A DNA stretch of 64,000 nt from Gracilibacillus halotolerans (lineage in GTDB: Bacteria > Bacillota > Bacilli > Bacillales > Amphibacillaceae), in NCBI RefSeq assembly GCF_014206945.1, contig NZ_JACHON010000002.1, positions 248,001-312,000 on the forward strand, read 5' to 3'. Below the pieces are notes generated by a model, which was not told the origin of the DNA, did no database searches, and was given only the letters and a program-made list of their open reading frames with translations. The translations under genes and the position numbers were made by a program. Shown here in pieces: positions 29,108-41,959 of this stretch. Each line of letters begins with the position of its first letter. The first letter of the stretch is position 1.

Positions 29108-31372
29108 ATGAAATTCACGGATGGAAACTGGATGGTTCGAGAAGGCTACTCGATACATTTTCCAAAGCTTGTTCACGAGATAGAGCAGGACGATGGCAGT
29201 GTAACATTATATGCACCTTGTAAATATATCAACCATCGTGGTGATACATTAGATGGTCCATTATTAACGATTACGATTTCTTCACCAATGGAAGATGTAA
29301 TCCGTGTACAAACATGGCATTTCAAAGGTGGAAAAGCAAAATATCCAAACTTTGAGGTAACGGATAATAAGAAAACTCTCGAAGTAGAAGAAAATGATGA
29401 AAGTATAACGATTCAAACCGGTAGTCTGAAGCTAACGATTGCTAAGGAAAATTTTGCATTAAGCTTTTCCAATAGTCAGCGAATTTTGACAGATACAGAT
29501 GGAAAAGGATTTGCCTGGATAGAAGGACCAGAAAATAAAACGTATATGCGTGGTCAGTTACGATTAGGGGTAGGAGAGAATTTATATGGTTTAGGTGAAC
29601 GTTTTACTCCTTTCGTTAAAAATGGTCAATCCGTCGATATATGGAACCGTGATGGTGGCACGAGCTCGGAACAATCGTATAAAAACATACCGTTTTTTCT
29701 AAGCAGTAAAGGATACGGTGTATTTGTTAACCATCCAGAAGAAGTGAGTTATGAACTCGGTTCAGAAATGGTTTCACGTTCTCAGTGGAGTGTAGAGGGC
29801 GAATATTTAGACTATTACTTTATTCACGGACCGTCGCCGAAGGAGGTTGTGAGCCGTTATACAGAATTAACTGGTCGACCAGCTTTACCGCCAGCTTGGT
29901 CGTTTGGGTTATGGCTTTCTACTTCATTTACTACAGACTATAACGAGGAAACTGTCAACCATTTTGTAGATGGGATGGCAGAGCGTGGGATTCCTTTAAG
30001 TGTTTTTCATTTTGATTGCTTCTGGATGAAGGAATTCGAATGGAGCAACTTTATTTGGGATCGTCGCAATTTTCCAGATCCTGAAGGCATGCTACGTCGA
30101 TTAAAGGATAAAGGCTTAAAAATCTGTGTATGGATTAATCCCTATATAGCACAAAAGTCTCCATTATTTGATGAAGGTATGGAAAAAGGCTATTTGATTA
30201 AGCGGCCGAATGGTGATGTATGGCAGTGGGATTTATGGCAAGCGGGTATGGGGATTGTTGATTTTACGAACCCCGAAGCTGTGAACTGGTACCAGGATAA
30301 ATTAAAGGCGCTGCTCGATATGGGAGTAGACTCGTTTAAAACAGATTTCGGCGAACGGATTCCGACAGACGTCGTGTACGCAGATGGTTCTAATCCACAA
30401 AAAATGCATAATTTTTATTCTTATATGTTTAATGAGGTAGTATTTGATTTGCTGAAGCGAGAGGTTGGAGAAGACGAAGCGATTGTTTTTGCTCGTTCTG
30501 CAACAACAGGTGGTCAGAAATTCCCTGTTCACTGGGGTGGTGACTGTGACTCAACATATGATGCAATGGCAGAAAGTTTACGTGGTGGTCTCTCTTTAAC
30601 TACATCTGGTTTCGGGTATTGGAGCCATGACATCGGTGGATTTGAAAGCACTGCAACTCCGGATGTATTTAAGCGCTGGACAGCATTTGGTTTATTGTCT
30701 AGTCATAGCCGTTTTCATGGAAGTCATTCCTACCGAGTTCCATGGTTATTTGACGATGAAGCGGTAGATGTGGCACGTCATTTTACAAAGCTTAAAAATA
30801 GTTTGATGCCATATTTATACGGTCAAGCGGTAGAAAACAATGAAACTGGTGTACCTGTAATGCGCTCAATGGTAATGGAATATCCAGAAGATCCGTTAAC
30901 ACATACATTAGATCGACAGTATATGTTTGGTGATTCTATTTTAGTAGCACCAATTTTTAATGAGGAAGGTATTGGTTCTTTTTATCTTCCTAGAGGAAAA
31001 TGGACTCATTTGTTAACGGGTGAAGTAGTAGAAGGAGGTACATGGATAGAAGAAAAATATGATTACTTCAGTCTACCATTATTTGTACGGCCAAATACAA
31101 TTCTCCCAGTTGGAACTAGTGAAGAAACACCAGTCTATGATTATACGGATGGTTTAACGGTGAAACTGTATGCGATAGAAGAAAATGCTAAACTAGCACG
31201 TAATTTAGTTAATAGTAAAGGTGAGAAAATAGGAAACGTACAAGTAGCTAGAGATGGGAAACAACTCACAGTCACTACGAAAGGCTTGGATAAAAAATAT
31301 TATATAGAGGTTGTTGGTGTCAAAAAAATAGAAGTGCAAGCAGGCAATCAAGACGTAACAATAACCTTATAA
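29108..31372 (+). CDS. yicI: GH31 alpha-xylosidase, YicI type
   Basis: 754 residues (E. coli YicI 772). An N-terminal beta-sandwich is followed by a TIM barrel with nucleophile D413 in KTDFGE and acid/base D479 in HWGGDCD, then proximal and distal C-terminal beta domains. The YicI-specific block FDCFWMKEFEW (~300-310) around the -1 subsite, which sets preference for xylose over glucose, is present. It cuts terminal alpha-1,6-xylose from the non-reducing end of xyloglucan oligosaccharides (isoprimeverose units). The AAGGAGG of this gene lies inside the end of the GH42 gene, so the two are tightly coupled. Followed by a terminator. Confidence 0.92.
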   Translation: MKFTDGNWMVREGYSIHFPKLVHEIEQDDGSVTLYAPCKYINHRGDTLDGPLLTITISSPMEDVIRVQTWHFKGGKAKYPNFEVTDNKKTLEVEENDESITIQTGSLKLTIAKENFALSFSNSQRILTDTDGKGFAWIEGPENKTYMRGQLRLGVGENLYGLGERFTPFVKNGQSVDIWNRDGGTSSEQSYKNIPFFLSSKGYGVFVNHPEEVSYELGSEMVSRSQWSVEGEYLDYYFIHGPSPKEVVSRYTELTGRPALPPAWSFGLWLSTSFTTDYNEETVNHFVDGMAERGIPLSVFHFDCFWMKEFEWSNFIWDRRNFPDPEGMLRRLKDKGLKICVWINPYIAQKSPLFDEGMEKGYLIKRPNGDVWQWDLWQAGMGIVDFTNPEAVNWYQDKLKALLDMGVDSFKTDFGERIPTDVVYADGSNPQKMHNFYSYMFNEVVFDLLKREVGEDEAIVFARSATTGGQKFPVHWGGDCDSTYDAMAESLRGGLSLTTSGFGYWSHDIGGFESTATPDVFKRWTAFGLLSSHSRFHGSHSYRVPWLFDDEAVDVARHFTKLKNSLMPYLYGQAVENNETGVPVMRSMVMEYPEDPLTHTLDRQYMFGDSILVAPIFNEEGIGSFYLPRGKWTHLLTGEVVEGGTWIEEKYDYFSLPLFVRPNTILPVGTSEETPVYDYTDGLTVKLYAIEENAKLARNLVNSKGEKIGNVQVARDGKQLTVTTKGLDKKYYIEVVGVKKIEVQAGNQDVTITL

Positions 31373-31381
31373 CAGTAGTGT

Positions 31382-31420
31382 ACTCTCCATTGGCAAACGA
31401 GGCTTTTGGAGAGTTTTTGT
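31382..31420 (+). terminator. Rho-independent terminator after alpha-xylosidase
   Basis: Stem ACTCTCCA / TGGAGAGT (31382-31389, 31407-31414) followed by TTTTGTT. Separates the transporter/kinase/GH42/GH31 unit from the next one; a TATAAT box at 31473-31478 starts anew. Confidence 0.85.
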
Positions 31421-31545
31421 TATCCACTATTATTTCGTATTAAAGGTGTTATAAAATGATAGTATGAAATAATATAATTTTAAGAGTAAAAAGAATAGAA
31501 TTTTACTAAATATTTAGATATGATATGAAGGAGAAAGAGGGTGTT

Positions 31546-32559
31546 ATGTTGGAGCATAGAATAGTATTAGCAGGTTGTGGAAATATGGCGAACCGATGGC
31601 TAGATTATGTAATCACCCGAGATAATGCAGAAATTGTTGCACTAGTCGATATTAGTGAAGATGCTGCACGAAAAAAAGCAGAGCAGTATAATCTTTCTGT
31701 ACCTGTTTTCACAGTTTTAAAGGATGCAATTTTGAAAACGCATCCAAATTTAGTTCTTGATGTTACGATTCCTGCTGCCCATAAGGATGTTGTAACGCAA
31801 TCACTCAACCATGGTTGTCACGTTTTTGGAGAGAAACCAATGGCTGAGAATTTGGAGGATGCAAAAGAAATTGTCGCTGTAGCAGAACAAACAGGGAAAA
31901 ATTATACCGTTATGCAAAACAGAAGATTCCTTCCGAGCATTCGCTCATTGCGCGATTGGTTAAACGAAGGAATCATCGGTAAAGCACATACGTATCATGC
32001 CGATTTTTTCCTTGGACCGCATTTTGGTGGATTTAGAGATATGATGGATAGTCCGCTAATAGTGGATATGGCAATCCATACGTTTGACCAAGCGCGATTT
32101 ATATCTGGAGCTAACGCCAAATCTGTCTATTGTTATGAATTTAATCCAGAAGGTTCTTGGTATAAAGGAAACGCCTCTGCGGTGTGTATTTTCGAAATGG
32201 ATGATGGCTCTGTCTTTACATATAGAGGTTCATGGTGTGCAGAAGGATTCCCAACCTCATGGGAAGGGGATTGGCGAATTATTGGTACAAAAGGAACTGC
32301 TAAATGGGATGGTGTCCACTTACCAACTGCAGAAGTTGTGAATAAAGATGAAAAAGGTTTCTTTTTACCGACCGAAAAGGTAGAAGCTCCGCTTAGTTGG
32401 AGTGGGAGAGAAGAACATGACGGTTGCTTGGATGAGATGTTTAGTTCTATTGAAAATGATAGATTGGCAGAGACAGATTGCCGTGACAATTTAAAAAGTA
32501 TGGAAATGGTTTTTGCAGCTATACAAAGTGCAAAGGAAGGCAGAAAAGTATACTTATAA
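31546..32559 (+). CDS. Gfo/Idh/MocA family oxidoreductase
   Basis: 337 residues. The Rossmann turn AGCGNMANRW is near residues 8-17, followed by the signature GEKPMAENLEDA at about 92-103 and a C-terminal alpha/beta domain with 'DMAIHTFDQARF' (~172-183) carrying the likely catalytic His. Start at ATG 31546 behind AAGGAG...GAGGG; the ATG at 31525 lies in the ribosome-site region. It is only distantly similar to the oxidoreductase at 9827, so the two act on different substrates or steps. It forms a unit with the two esterase-type genes that follow. The substrate is probably a sugar or lactone from the imported oligosaccharide. Confidence 0.87.
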   Translation: MLEHRIVLAGCGNMANRWLDYVITRDNAEIVALVDISEDAARKKAEQYNLSVPVFTVLKDAILKTHPNLVLDVTIPAAHKDVVTQSLNHGCHVFGEKPMAENLEDAKEIVAVAEQTGKNYTVMQNRRFLPSIRSLRDWLNEGIIGKAHTYHADFFLGPHFGGFRDMMDSPLIVDMAIHTFDQARFISGANAKSVYCYEFNPEGSWYKGNASAVCIFEMDDGSVFTYRGSWCAEGFPTSWEGDWRIIGTKGTAKWDGVHLPTAEVVNKDEKGFFLPTEKVEAPLSWSGREEHDGCLDEMFSSIENDRLAETDCRDNLKSMEMVFAAIQSAKEGRKVYL

Positions 32560-32589
32560 TGGTAGATATATAGAGGAGAGTGGTGTGTT

Positions 32590-33246
32590 ATGCTTTTGGA
32601 AAAAGGAGATAAACTAATTTTTATTGGAGATTCAGTAACGGATTGTGATCGAGCGAAGCCAGAGGGAGAGGGACTATTTCAAGCACTTGGAAATGGTTAT
32701 GTATCTATTGTAGATTCTTTCTTACAATCTACTTATCCTGAATTAGGAGTTCGAGTAGTGAATAAGGGGATTTCTGGAAACACGGTTAGAGACTTAAAAG
32801 CTAGATGGCAAGAAGATATCATGAGTCAGGAAGCTGATTGGGTTTCTATTATGATTGGAATAAATGATGTTTGGCGTCAATTCGACTCACCAAATATAAA
32901 GGAGCACCACGTATATATAGAAGAATATGAGGAAACATTGCGCTCACTCGTAAAAGAAACTCAAGCTGTAGCTAAGCAAATTGTATTAATGACTCCGTTT
33001 TACATTGAACAAAATGCGTCGGATTTAATGCGTGCGAAAATGGATGAGTATGGTGCAATTGTGAAAAAGATATCCGAAGAAGAAGGAACGATTTTTATTG
33101 ATACCCAAGATGCATTTTTGGAAGTACTTGACGACCTATATGCTGCAGCATTAGCGTGGGATCGCGTGCATCCAAATCAGACGGGACACACTATTTTGGC
33201 TAAATCATTTTTAAATACGATAGGCTTTGATTGGACGAAAATGTGA
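32590..33246 (+). CDS. axe2: SGNH-hydrolase carbohydrate acetylesterase, Axe2 type
   Basis: 218 residues. SGNH blocks in order: GDS with S15 (FIGDSVTDCDR), Gly in 'KGISGNTVRDLKARW' (~59-73), Asn in 'IGINDVWRQ' (~91-99), and the catalytic D191-x-x-H194 (WDRVHP). From memory, length, catalytic spacing (S15/D191/H194) and wording match the Geobacillus acetylxylan esterase Axe2 very closely. It removes acetyl groups from xylo- or related oligosaccharides in the cytoplasm (no signal peptide). In this locus that would deacetylate side-chain galactose or xylose so that the glycosidases can act (inference). ATG behind AGAGGAGAG, 30 bp after the oxidoreductase gene. Confidence 0.9.
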   Translation: MLLEKGDKLIFIGDSVTDCDRAKPEGEGLFQALGNGYVSIVDSFLQSTYPELGVRVVNKGISGNTVRDLKARWQEDIMSQEADWVSIMIGINDVWRQFDSPNIKEHHVYIEEYEETLRSLVKETQAVAKQIVLMTPFYIEQNASDLMRAKMDEYGAIVKKISEEEGTIFIDTQDAFLEVLDDLYAAALAWDRVHPNQTGHTILAKSFLNTIGFDWTKM

Positions 33247-33292
33247 AAGGATTGGAACGAAGTTTTTTACAATATTAGTGAGGTGATAGGAA

Positions 33293-34300
33293 TTGAATTC
33301 GTTAGATAAACTATTCGATGAAATGTATGAACATGCGATGGAAGAAGCTTTTCAAGCAGTAGGACCTGTTGAAAGAAAACATACGCTTAAAACAAATCTT
33401 TCGAAATTGCTCGGTGATTTTACCTATCTAGATGAAAATGTGATACAGCAAGAGCCTCGCGTAATAGAAGTAAAAGAGTTTGATGAATATACAAGTGAAT
33501 ATGTGATGTTGCCAGTTACAGAATTACTAGAAATACCGATGTACATATTGACTCCGAAAACTGGCAAGACCGTCCATCCAACCGTATTGGCTATTCATGG
33601 GCATGGGACAGGTGTAAATGAAGCGATCGGCTTAACTATAGATGGCGAACCAGAACCAGAGCCTACGATTCATAATCAATTTGCATTGAAGCTCGTAAAG
33701 CGAGGTTTGAAAGTCTTCCTTCCAGAAGTTATTGGATTTGGGACACGCAGACTAAAAAGAGATATAGAAGCAAGTAATATTAATTCGTGTGAAGCAATGT
33801 CGAAAAACCTACTTATGGAAGGAAAAACGCTAGCTGGGCTAAGGGTATGGGAAGCGCGTAAAGTACTTGATTTTATCGAAACTCAAGATGACGTAATAAA
33901 AGACAATATTGGTATGATGGGATTCTCCGGTGGTTCGGTAATTTCAACATTTACGGCTGTACTCGACGAGCGTCCACAAGCAGTTGTTCTTTCTTGTTAT
34001 CCAAATACATTTAAGGGCAGCATTATGTCAATACGTCATTGTATCGATAACTATATCCCGGGAATTTTGCATTATGCTGAATTACCTGAATGGATTAGCT
34101 TAATAGCTCCTCGAAAATTATTTATTGAAGCGGGAGAACAGGATCATATTTTCCCAGTTGAATATACGCGTCAGGCTATTAAGGAAGTGCAGGATGGTTA
34201 CAAAAGTCGTTCTGAAAACTTTGACTATGATATTTTCCCTGGAAAGCATCAGATCAGCGGAAGAAAGTCAATTCCTTGGTTGGAGAACCAATTAAAATAA
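33293..34300 (+). CDS. Alpha/beta-hydrolase, acetyl-esterase-like (Abhydrolase_7/CE7-like)
   Basis: 335 residues. The oxyanion strand 'AIHGHGTGVNEA' lies at ~99-110, the nucleophile elbow GFSGGS at ~210-215, the acid in 'AGEQDHIFPVEY' (~283-294) and the catalytic His in 'FPGKHQISG' near 317-325. Proteins of this kind (dienelactone-hydrolase/CE7-like) include sugar acetylesterases. Its place directly after the Axe2-type gene suggests a second deacetylase or ester-removing enzyme for the same substrate. No signal peptide. TTG 33293 is preceded by GAGGTGATAGG. Ends the unit at a terminator. Confidence 0.8.
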   Translation: MNSLDKLFDEMYEHAMEEAFQAVGPVERKHTLKTNLSKLLGDFTYLDENVIQQEPRVIEVKEFDEYTSEYVMLPVTELLEIPMYILTPKTGKTVHPTVLAIHGHGTGVNEAIGLTIDGEPEPEPTIHNQFALKLVKRGLKVFLPEVIGFGTRRLKRDIEASNINSCEAMSKNLLMEGKTLAGLRVWEARKVLDFIETQDDVIKDNIGMMGFSGGSVISTFTAVLDERPQAVVLSCYPNTFKGSIMSIRHCIDNYIPGILHYAELPEWISLIAPRKLFIEAGEQDHIFPVEYTRQAIKEVQDGYKSRSENFDYDIFPGKHQISGRKSIPWLENQLK

Positions 34301-34320
34301 TATGTCATATTTTTTCAATA

Positions 34321-34360
34321 GGTAGCCATCGGGCAGTTAACCGGTGGCTATCTTATTACT
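34321..34360 (+). terminator. Rho-independent terminator
   Basis: Stem GGTAGCCATCGG / CCGGTGGCTATC (34321-34332, 34341-34352), with G-T pairs, followed by TTATT. Ends the oxidoreductase-esterase unit. Confidence 0.8.
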
Positions 34361-34463
34361 TAGGATATTTACACAAAATTACTATACAAATTCGCTAAAG
34401 AAAACGGCTTCTTTATGATATACTATGTACATAGATCGTACGCTGAAGGGGAATACAGATTAC

Positions 34464-35078
34464 ATGAAAAAGTTAATCGAAACACTGAAAACGATGACAT
34501 TTAAAGAAGCAGTTGATTACATTTGGGAATATTATAAGTGGCATATTATTGGATCCATAGCTCTTATAGCCTTTATTGTTTCTATGCTAGTAAATATATT
34601 TAAAGAGACACCGCCTCAATATAACGTTATGGTAGTGGCACCTATTCCATATGAACAAGTGGATATATTACGTGCAGACTTAAATGAGAATTATTTTGAT
34701 GATTTTGAGATAGCAGTTGATTACATTATGCATCAAGGTGGTTCCTTAGGTCACCAATCGCCAGAGCAAGTACAAAAACTCGTTGCTCGTATTGCGGTTG
34801 GAATGGTAGATGCTATGGTTGTAGAAGAGGACTACGGTTTAGAACTGCTTGAGCAGGATGGACTTCGACCATTAAATGAGTTTCTAGATTTAGAAGCGTT
34901 GGAGCAGGAAGAAGTAGCTCTTGAGGATTTTGGCACAGGAGAGATCTACGGAATCGGAACGAATCATTTAGATGTCTTTAATGATATTGCAGGTTTTGAG
35001 GATAAGTGGGTTGTCTTAATCCATAATGGAGAAAGTATGGACAAAACACCTGAATTTTTCGATTCATTACTAGAATAA
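34464..35078 (+). CDS. Membrane-anchored protein of unknown function
   Basis: 204 residues. A basic/amphipathic N-terminus ('TMTFKEAVDYIWEYYKWH', ~9-26) leads into one membrane helix (~28-46), then an acidic extracytoplasmic domain of ~155 residues with no catalytic motif I recognise. Architecture of this kind occurs in many Firmicutes beside polysaccharide-uptake genes. Start at ATG 34464 rather than 34425: an extended -10 box (TG at 34416, TATACT at 34419-34424) puts the transcript start near 34431. The GAAGGGG ribosome site is unusually far (~13 bp). Monocistronic, closed by a strong terminator. Confidence 0.65.
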   Translation: MKKLIETLKTMTFKEAVDYIWEYYKWHIIGSIALIAFIVSMLVNIFKETPPQYNVMVVAPIPYEQVDILRADLNENYFDDFEIAVDYIMHQGGSLGHQSPEQVQKLVARIAVGMVDAMVVEEDYGLELLEQDGLRPLNEFLDLEALEQEEVALEDFGTGEIYGIGTNHLDVFNDIAGFEDKWVVLIHNGESMDKTPEFFDSLLE

Positions 35079-35083
35079 AGATG

Positions 35084-35115
35084 AGCGCTTGAAGACTATC
35101 TTCAAGCGCTTTTTA
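35084..35115 (+). terminator. Rho-independent terminator
   Basis: Perfect 11-bp stem AGCGCTTGAAG / CTTCAAGCGCT (35084-35094, 35100-35110) followed by TTTTT. Confidence 0.95.
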
Positions 35116-35128
35116 CATCATGGAGTAT

Positions 35129-35338
35129 GAAAATCGGATAAGTGGTCGTGGAAATCGGATAAGTGGTCGTGAAAATCGGATAAGTGATTGTGAAAATCGG
35201 ATAAGTGATTGTGAAAATCGGATAAGTGATTGTGAAAATCGGATAAGTGATTGTGAAAATCGGATTAATGGTTATCAAAATCAGATATGCATATGTCAAA
35301 ATAGAATAAGCGGCTATCAATGTCGAATAACTCCCATA
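35129..35338 (+). repeat. Ten 21-bp tandem units with AAAATCGGAT core (array A, forward half)
   Basis: Units of exactly 21 bp start at 35129, 35150, 35171 and so on to 35318. Units 3-6 are identical; units 7-10 decay progressively (AAAATCAGAT, AAAATAGAAT, AATGTCGAAT cores). The array begins 14 bp after the terminator of the upstream gene and points in its sense direction. Confidence 0.95.
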
Positions 35339-35386
35339 GGTGAATAGATAGAAACTTCACGGGGAAGTGGGGTCAACTGAGTACCA

Positions 35387-35521
35387 ATCTGATGTTAGGA
35401 GCCAAGAATCTAATGTTAACCACCTGATATCCGACATTGCTTAGCCAGAATCTGATTTTAAATGCGACAATCTAATATTGGACAGCTAATATCCGATATT
35501 ACCCTAGAAGAATCTAATGTT
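35387..35521 (-). repeat. Seven phased ATCYRATNTT cores (array A, reverse half)
   Basis: Cores start at 35387, 35408, 35429, 35450, 35470, 35491 and 35512: spacing 21,21,21,20,21,21. Read on the minus strand they are AANATYNGAT, the same core as the forward half, pointing in the sense direction of the minus-strand gene that ends at 35533. A 48-bp non-repeated centre separates the halves. Confidence 0.9.
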
Positions 35522-35532
35522 GGTAGGAAATT

Positions 35533-35718
35533 TTAATCCGTTGAGCTTTTGCTTCTCTTTCGTATGCCGCCTTCAATAAATAGGTACAGTAAAGAAAGTA
35601 ACATACTACTAATTAAGCAGATTTGACCCCATTCCAAAGAAACAAAATAGGAAACAAATAAACTACTTAAAATTAAGACAGTGAGGATGATTCTCGGTAC
35701 GTACCATGATACAGACAA
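35533..35718 (-). CDS. Small two-helix membrane protein downstream of LacI regulator
   Basis: 61 residues: two hydrophobic helices (about 7-24 and 30-50) and a basic tail (GGIRKRSK). TTG start at 35718, with AGGAGGG about 7 bp before it, a strong reason to believe it is real. It starts 20 bp after the stop of the LacI-type gene, so the pair is one transcript. I do not recognise the family. It could be a small accessory of the local DUF624 or transporter proteins, but nothing in its sequence proves this. Confidence 0.6.
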   Translation of the reverse strand: MSVSWYVPRIILTVLILSSLFVSYFVSLEWGQICLISSMLLSLLYLFIEGGIRKRSKSSTD

Positions 35719-35738
35719 TTACATCCCTCCTACACATA

Positions 35739-36743
<1,005 letters not shown>

Positions 36744-36763
36744 TTAACACTTCCATTCATACA

Positions 36764-39994
<3,231 letters not shown>

Positions 39995-40000
39995 TCAAAA

Positions 40001-40035
40001 GGCTGTAGGGGAAAAAATCCTCTACAGCTTTTTTA
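40001..40035 (+). terminator. Rho-independent terminator after lacZ
   Basis: Stem GGCTGTAGGGG / CCTCTACAGC (40001-40011, 40019-40028) followed by TTTTTT. Confidence 0.9.
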
Positions 40036-40086
40036 ACGACCAACTATAGATGAGCATGCAACGGTATCGCCAATCATCATCTTTTC

Positions 40087-40117
40087 TTGACAGGTACTTA
40101 AAATAAGCGCTAAATAG
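40087..40117 (+). promoter_or_regulatory. Promoter of second LacI gene with palindrome at -10
   Basis: TTGACA at 40087-40092 and TAAATA at 40111-40116 (18-bp spacing). TAAGCGCTAA (40104-40113) has a palindromic AGCGCT centre and touches the -10 box, so autorepression by the LacI protein, or CcpA binding, is possible. Confidence 0.55.
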
Positions 40118-40169
40118 AAGTAATAGATTATTAGACTGGAATCAAAAAACACAATTTGAGGGATGAACG

Positions 40170-41180
40170 ATGACAAAATGGACGATACGCGATATTGCAG
40201 AAATGGCTGGAGTTTCACCAGGGACAGTTTCCAAAGTAATCAATCAAACAGGTAGTCTAAGTCCGAAGACGATTGAAAAAGTGAAGAAAGTAATTGATGA
40301 GACAGGATATGTTCCAAGCTTTTCAGCAAAAGCACTAGCAACGAAAAAATCAAATCTAATTGGGCTTATTTATGCTGGAGAAGTGCACGTTGAGTTTGCA
40401 CATCCTTTTTTTAACTCAGTCATTAATTCATTTAAAAATACAATTGGACAACTGGGATACGATTTACTTATGTTTTCCAATCCATCGTTTAATAATGGAA
40501 TAGAAGATTACGTAGCAAGGTGTAAACATTATCAACTAGATGGGTGTCTCATTGTAACTGGAGAAAGGGTTGAGGGGGCAATTTATGATCTTGACCAAAG
40601 TGACATACCAACAGTTGGGATTGACCTGAAGCTGACAGGAAAACAATCATCCTATATAACAACAGATAACGCAAAAATATCTAACTTAGTAGTTCGTTAT
40701 TTTCATGAGTTAGGTTTAAAGAAATTAGCATTTATAGGCGGTCAAGAAGAATCACTAATAACTGCAACGCGTAAAGAAGCATTTCTTCAATCATTGAAAC
40801 TATCCAAAATGGAAACTTCCTCGGAGTGGATTCGATTTGGAGATTACTTTGAAGAAAGTGGTTATGAACAAATGAAGCATATTTTGGATAGTGACTCTTT
40901 ACCTGAAGCTGTATTTGCCGTATCGGATATGATGGCGTTAGGAGCAATCGAGGCAATTAAGGAGAGAGGCTTGCGCGTACCTGAAGATATCCGGGTAATC
41001 GGCTGTGACGACATAGACGCTTGTCGATATAGCGAACCAGCATTAGCGACGGTGAAACAGGATCAGTTGGAGATTGGTGAACGTGCTGCGGAAATTTTAC
41101 ATGACTTAATTAACGGGGAAAAAGTAGAGCCGTGCTATCTTGTTGATCCTGAAATAGTTATTCGAAAATCAGCAAGGTAA
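40170..41180 (+). CDS. LacI-family transcriptional regulator
   Basis: 336 residues. HTH at residues 4-25 (TIRDIAEMAGVSPGTVSKVI), hinge ~50-60, and a sugar-binding effector domain whose first strand reads 'NLIGLIYAG' at ~61-69. Divergent in sequence from the LacI protein at 35739. ATG 40170 behind GAGGGATG. It lies just before the third DUF624 gene, whose leader contains CTAACCGGCTAA (41248-41259). The CCGG centre resembles GAAACCGGTTTC before the GH95 gene (11131), so this regulator may control both sites (inference). Confidence 0.88.
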   Translation: MTKWTIRDIAEMAGVSPGTVSKVINQTGSLSPKTIEKVKKVIDETGYVPSFSAKALATKKSNLIGLIYAGEVHVEFAHPFFNSVINSFKNTIGQLGYDLLMFSNPSFNNGIEDYVARCKHYQLDGCLIVTGERVEGAIYDLDQSDIPTVGIDLKLTGKQSSYITTDNAKISNLVVRYFHELGLKKLAFIGGQEESLITATRKEAFLQSLKLSKMETSSEWIRFGDYFEESGYEQMKHILDSDSLPEAVFAVSDMMALGAIEAIKERGLRVPEDIRVIGCDDIDACRYSEPALATVKQDQLEIGERAAEILHDLINGEKVEPCYLVDPEIVIRKSAR

Positions 41181-41247
41181 TTTCTATCGGACTAAAAGTT
41201 TCCAAAAATTAACGTTAAAAACCCTTGTTTTTTGGTTTATTTTCTTG

Positions 41248-41259
41248 CTAACCGGCTAA
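41248..41259 (+). promoter_or_regulatory. Candidate LacI-type operator before DUF624 gene
   Basis: Imperfect palindrome CTAACCGGCTAA with a CCGG centre, 36 bp upstream of the ATG. Similar centre to the perfect operator at 11131-11142. Confidence 0.4.
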
Positions 41260-41295
41260 ACTGATACTAACAATGTAGAAGAGGCAGGTGTAGTT

Positions 41296-41916
41296 ATGGA
41301 ACAGGGTGAAGCACTTTTTTTTCGTATTTTGTACGTTGTTGCAGCATTTAGTGCTCTACAATTCTTTTGGCTCTTCTTTTCGTTAGGTGTCGTAACAGTT
41401 ATCCCAGCAACTATGGCCATGTATGCCGTGCTTGTCGAATGGCAAAAAAATGGGGTAGATATTGGGATATGGAAGACATTTTTTCCTTCGTTTAAGGCTT
41501 ACTTTAGACGAACGGTAATTGGCAGTATGAATCTGTTGATGCTCTCTCTTTTAATCGCTTGGAATTTTCAATATGTACAACAGCTGTTACATACAACTAT
41601 GTATATTCTTTTATTTATGGCTAGTCTTATCGTATTAACATTGATTTCTGTTGTTCCCTTTACGGTCACATCCCATTTAAAAGGATTTCAACTTTGGAAA
41701 AATGCATCGCTCGTATCGGTAGCAATTTTACCTCAGCTCTTAATTATTCTCCTTTTAATTGGGCTTTATGTTGGCGTGACAGTCATTACGCCAGTTCTAG
41801 GAATAGCTATTATTAGCGTATTTGCCTATTTACATCTTTTATTATGGCAGCGAGCAGTTAAAAAACTACCTTCTGATTTAACGGATCGATTTTTATTAAA
41901 ATATCGGTACCGGTAA
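41296..41916 (+). CDS. DUF624 (YesL-type) membrane protein, third copy
   Basis: 206 residues, almost wholly hydrophobic: helices near 12-40, 75-92, 96-117 and 140-180. The DUF624 start block is shorter and more diverged than in the copies at 5695 and 18236. It is the last gene of the sugar island; the ~200-bp inverted repeat begins 43 bp downstream. It follows the LacI gene by 115 bp, with its own likely operator. In other Bacillales, single DUF624 genes beside regulators are common, with no defined function. Confidence 0.78.
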   Translation: MEQGEALFFRILYVVAAFSALQFFWLFFSLGVVTVIPATMAMYAVLVEWQKNGVDIGIWKTFFPSFKAYFRRTVIGSMNLLMLSLLIAWNFQYVQQLLHTTMYILLFMASLIVLTLISVVPFTVTSHLKGFQLWKNASLVSVAILPQLLIILLLIGLYVGVTVITPVLGIAIISVFAYLHLLLWQRAVKKLPSDLTDRFLLKYRYR

Positions 41917-41959
41917 TATTCAGCGATGTACATAGTCATCATGGTAAGATGTGGGGACA

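Noticed and set aside
35102-35320. Minus-strand frame of PIFTITY repeats across the same array
   Set aside because: Same tandem-repeat artefact; no start signals.
35120-35347. A 75-codon frame made of a repeated ENRISDC-type heptad
   Set aside because: It exists only because the DNA unit is 21 bp long. There is no ribosome site, and the related arrays B and C have a 20/21 alternation that destroys any such frame.
35129-35521. CRISPR array
   Set aside because: Repeated part is only ~10-21 bp, spacers are ~11 bp or absent, and no cas genes are nearby.
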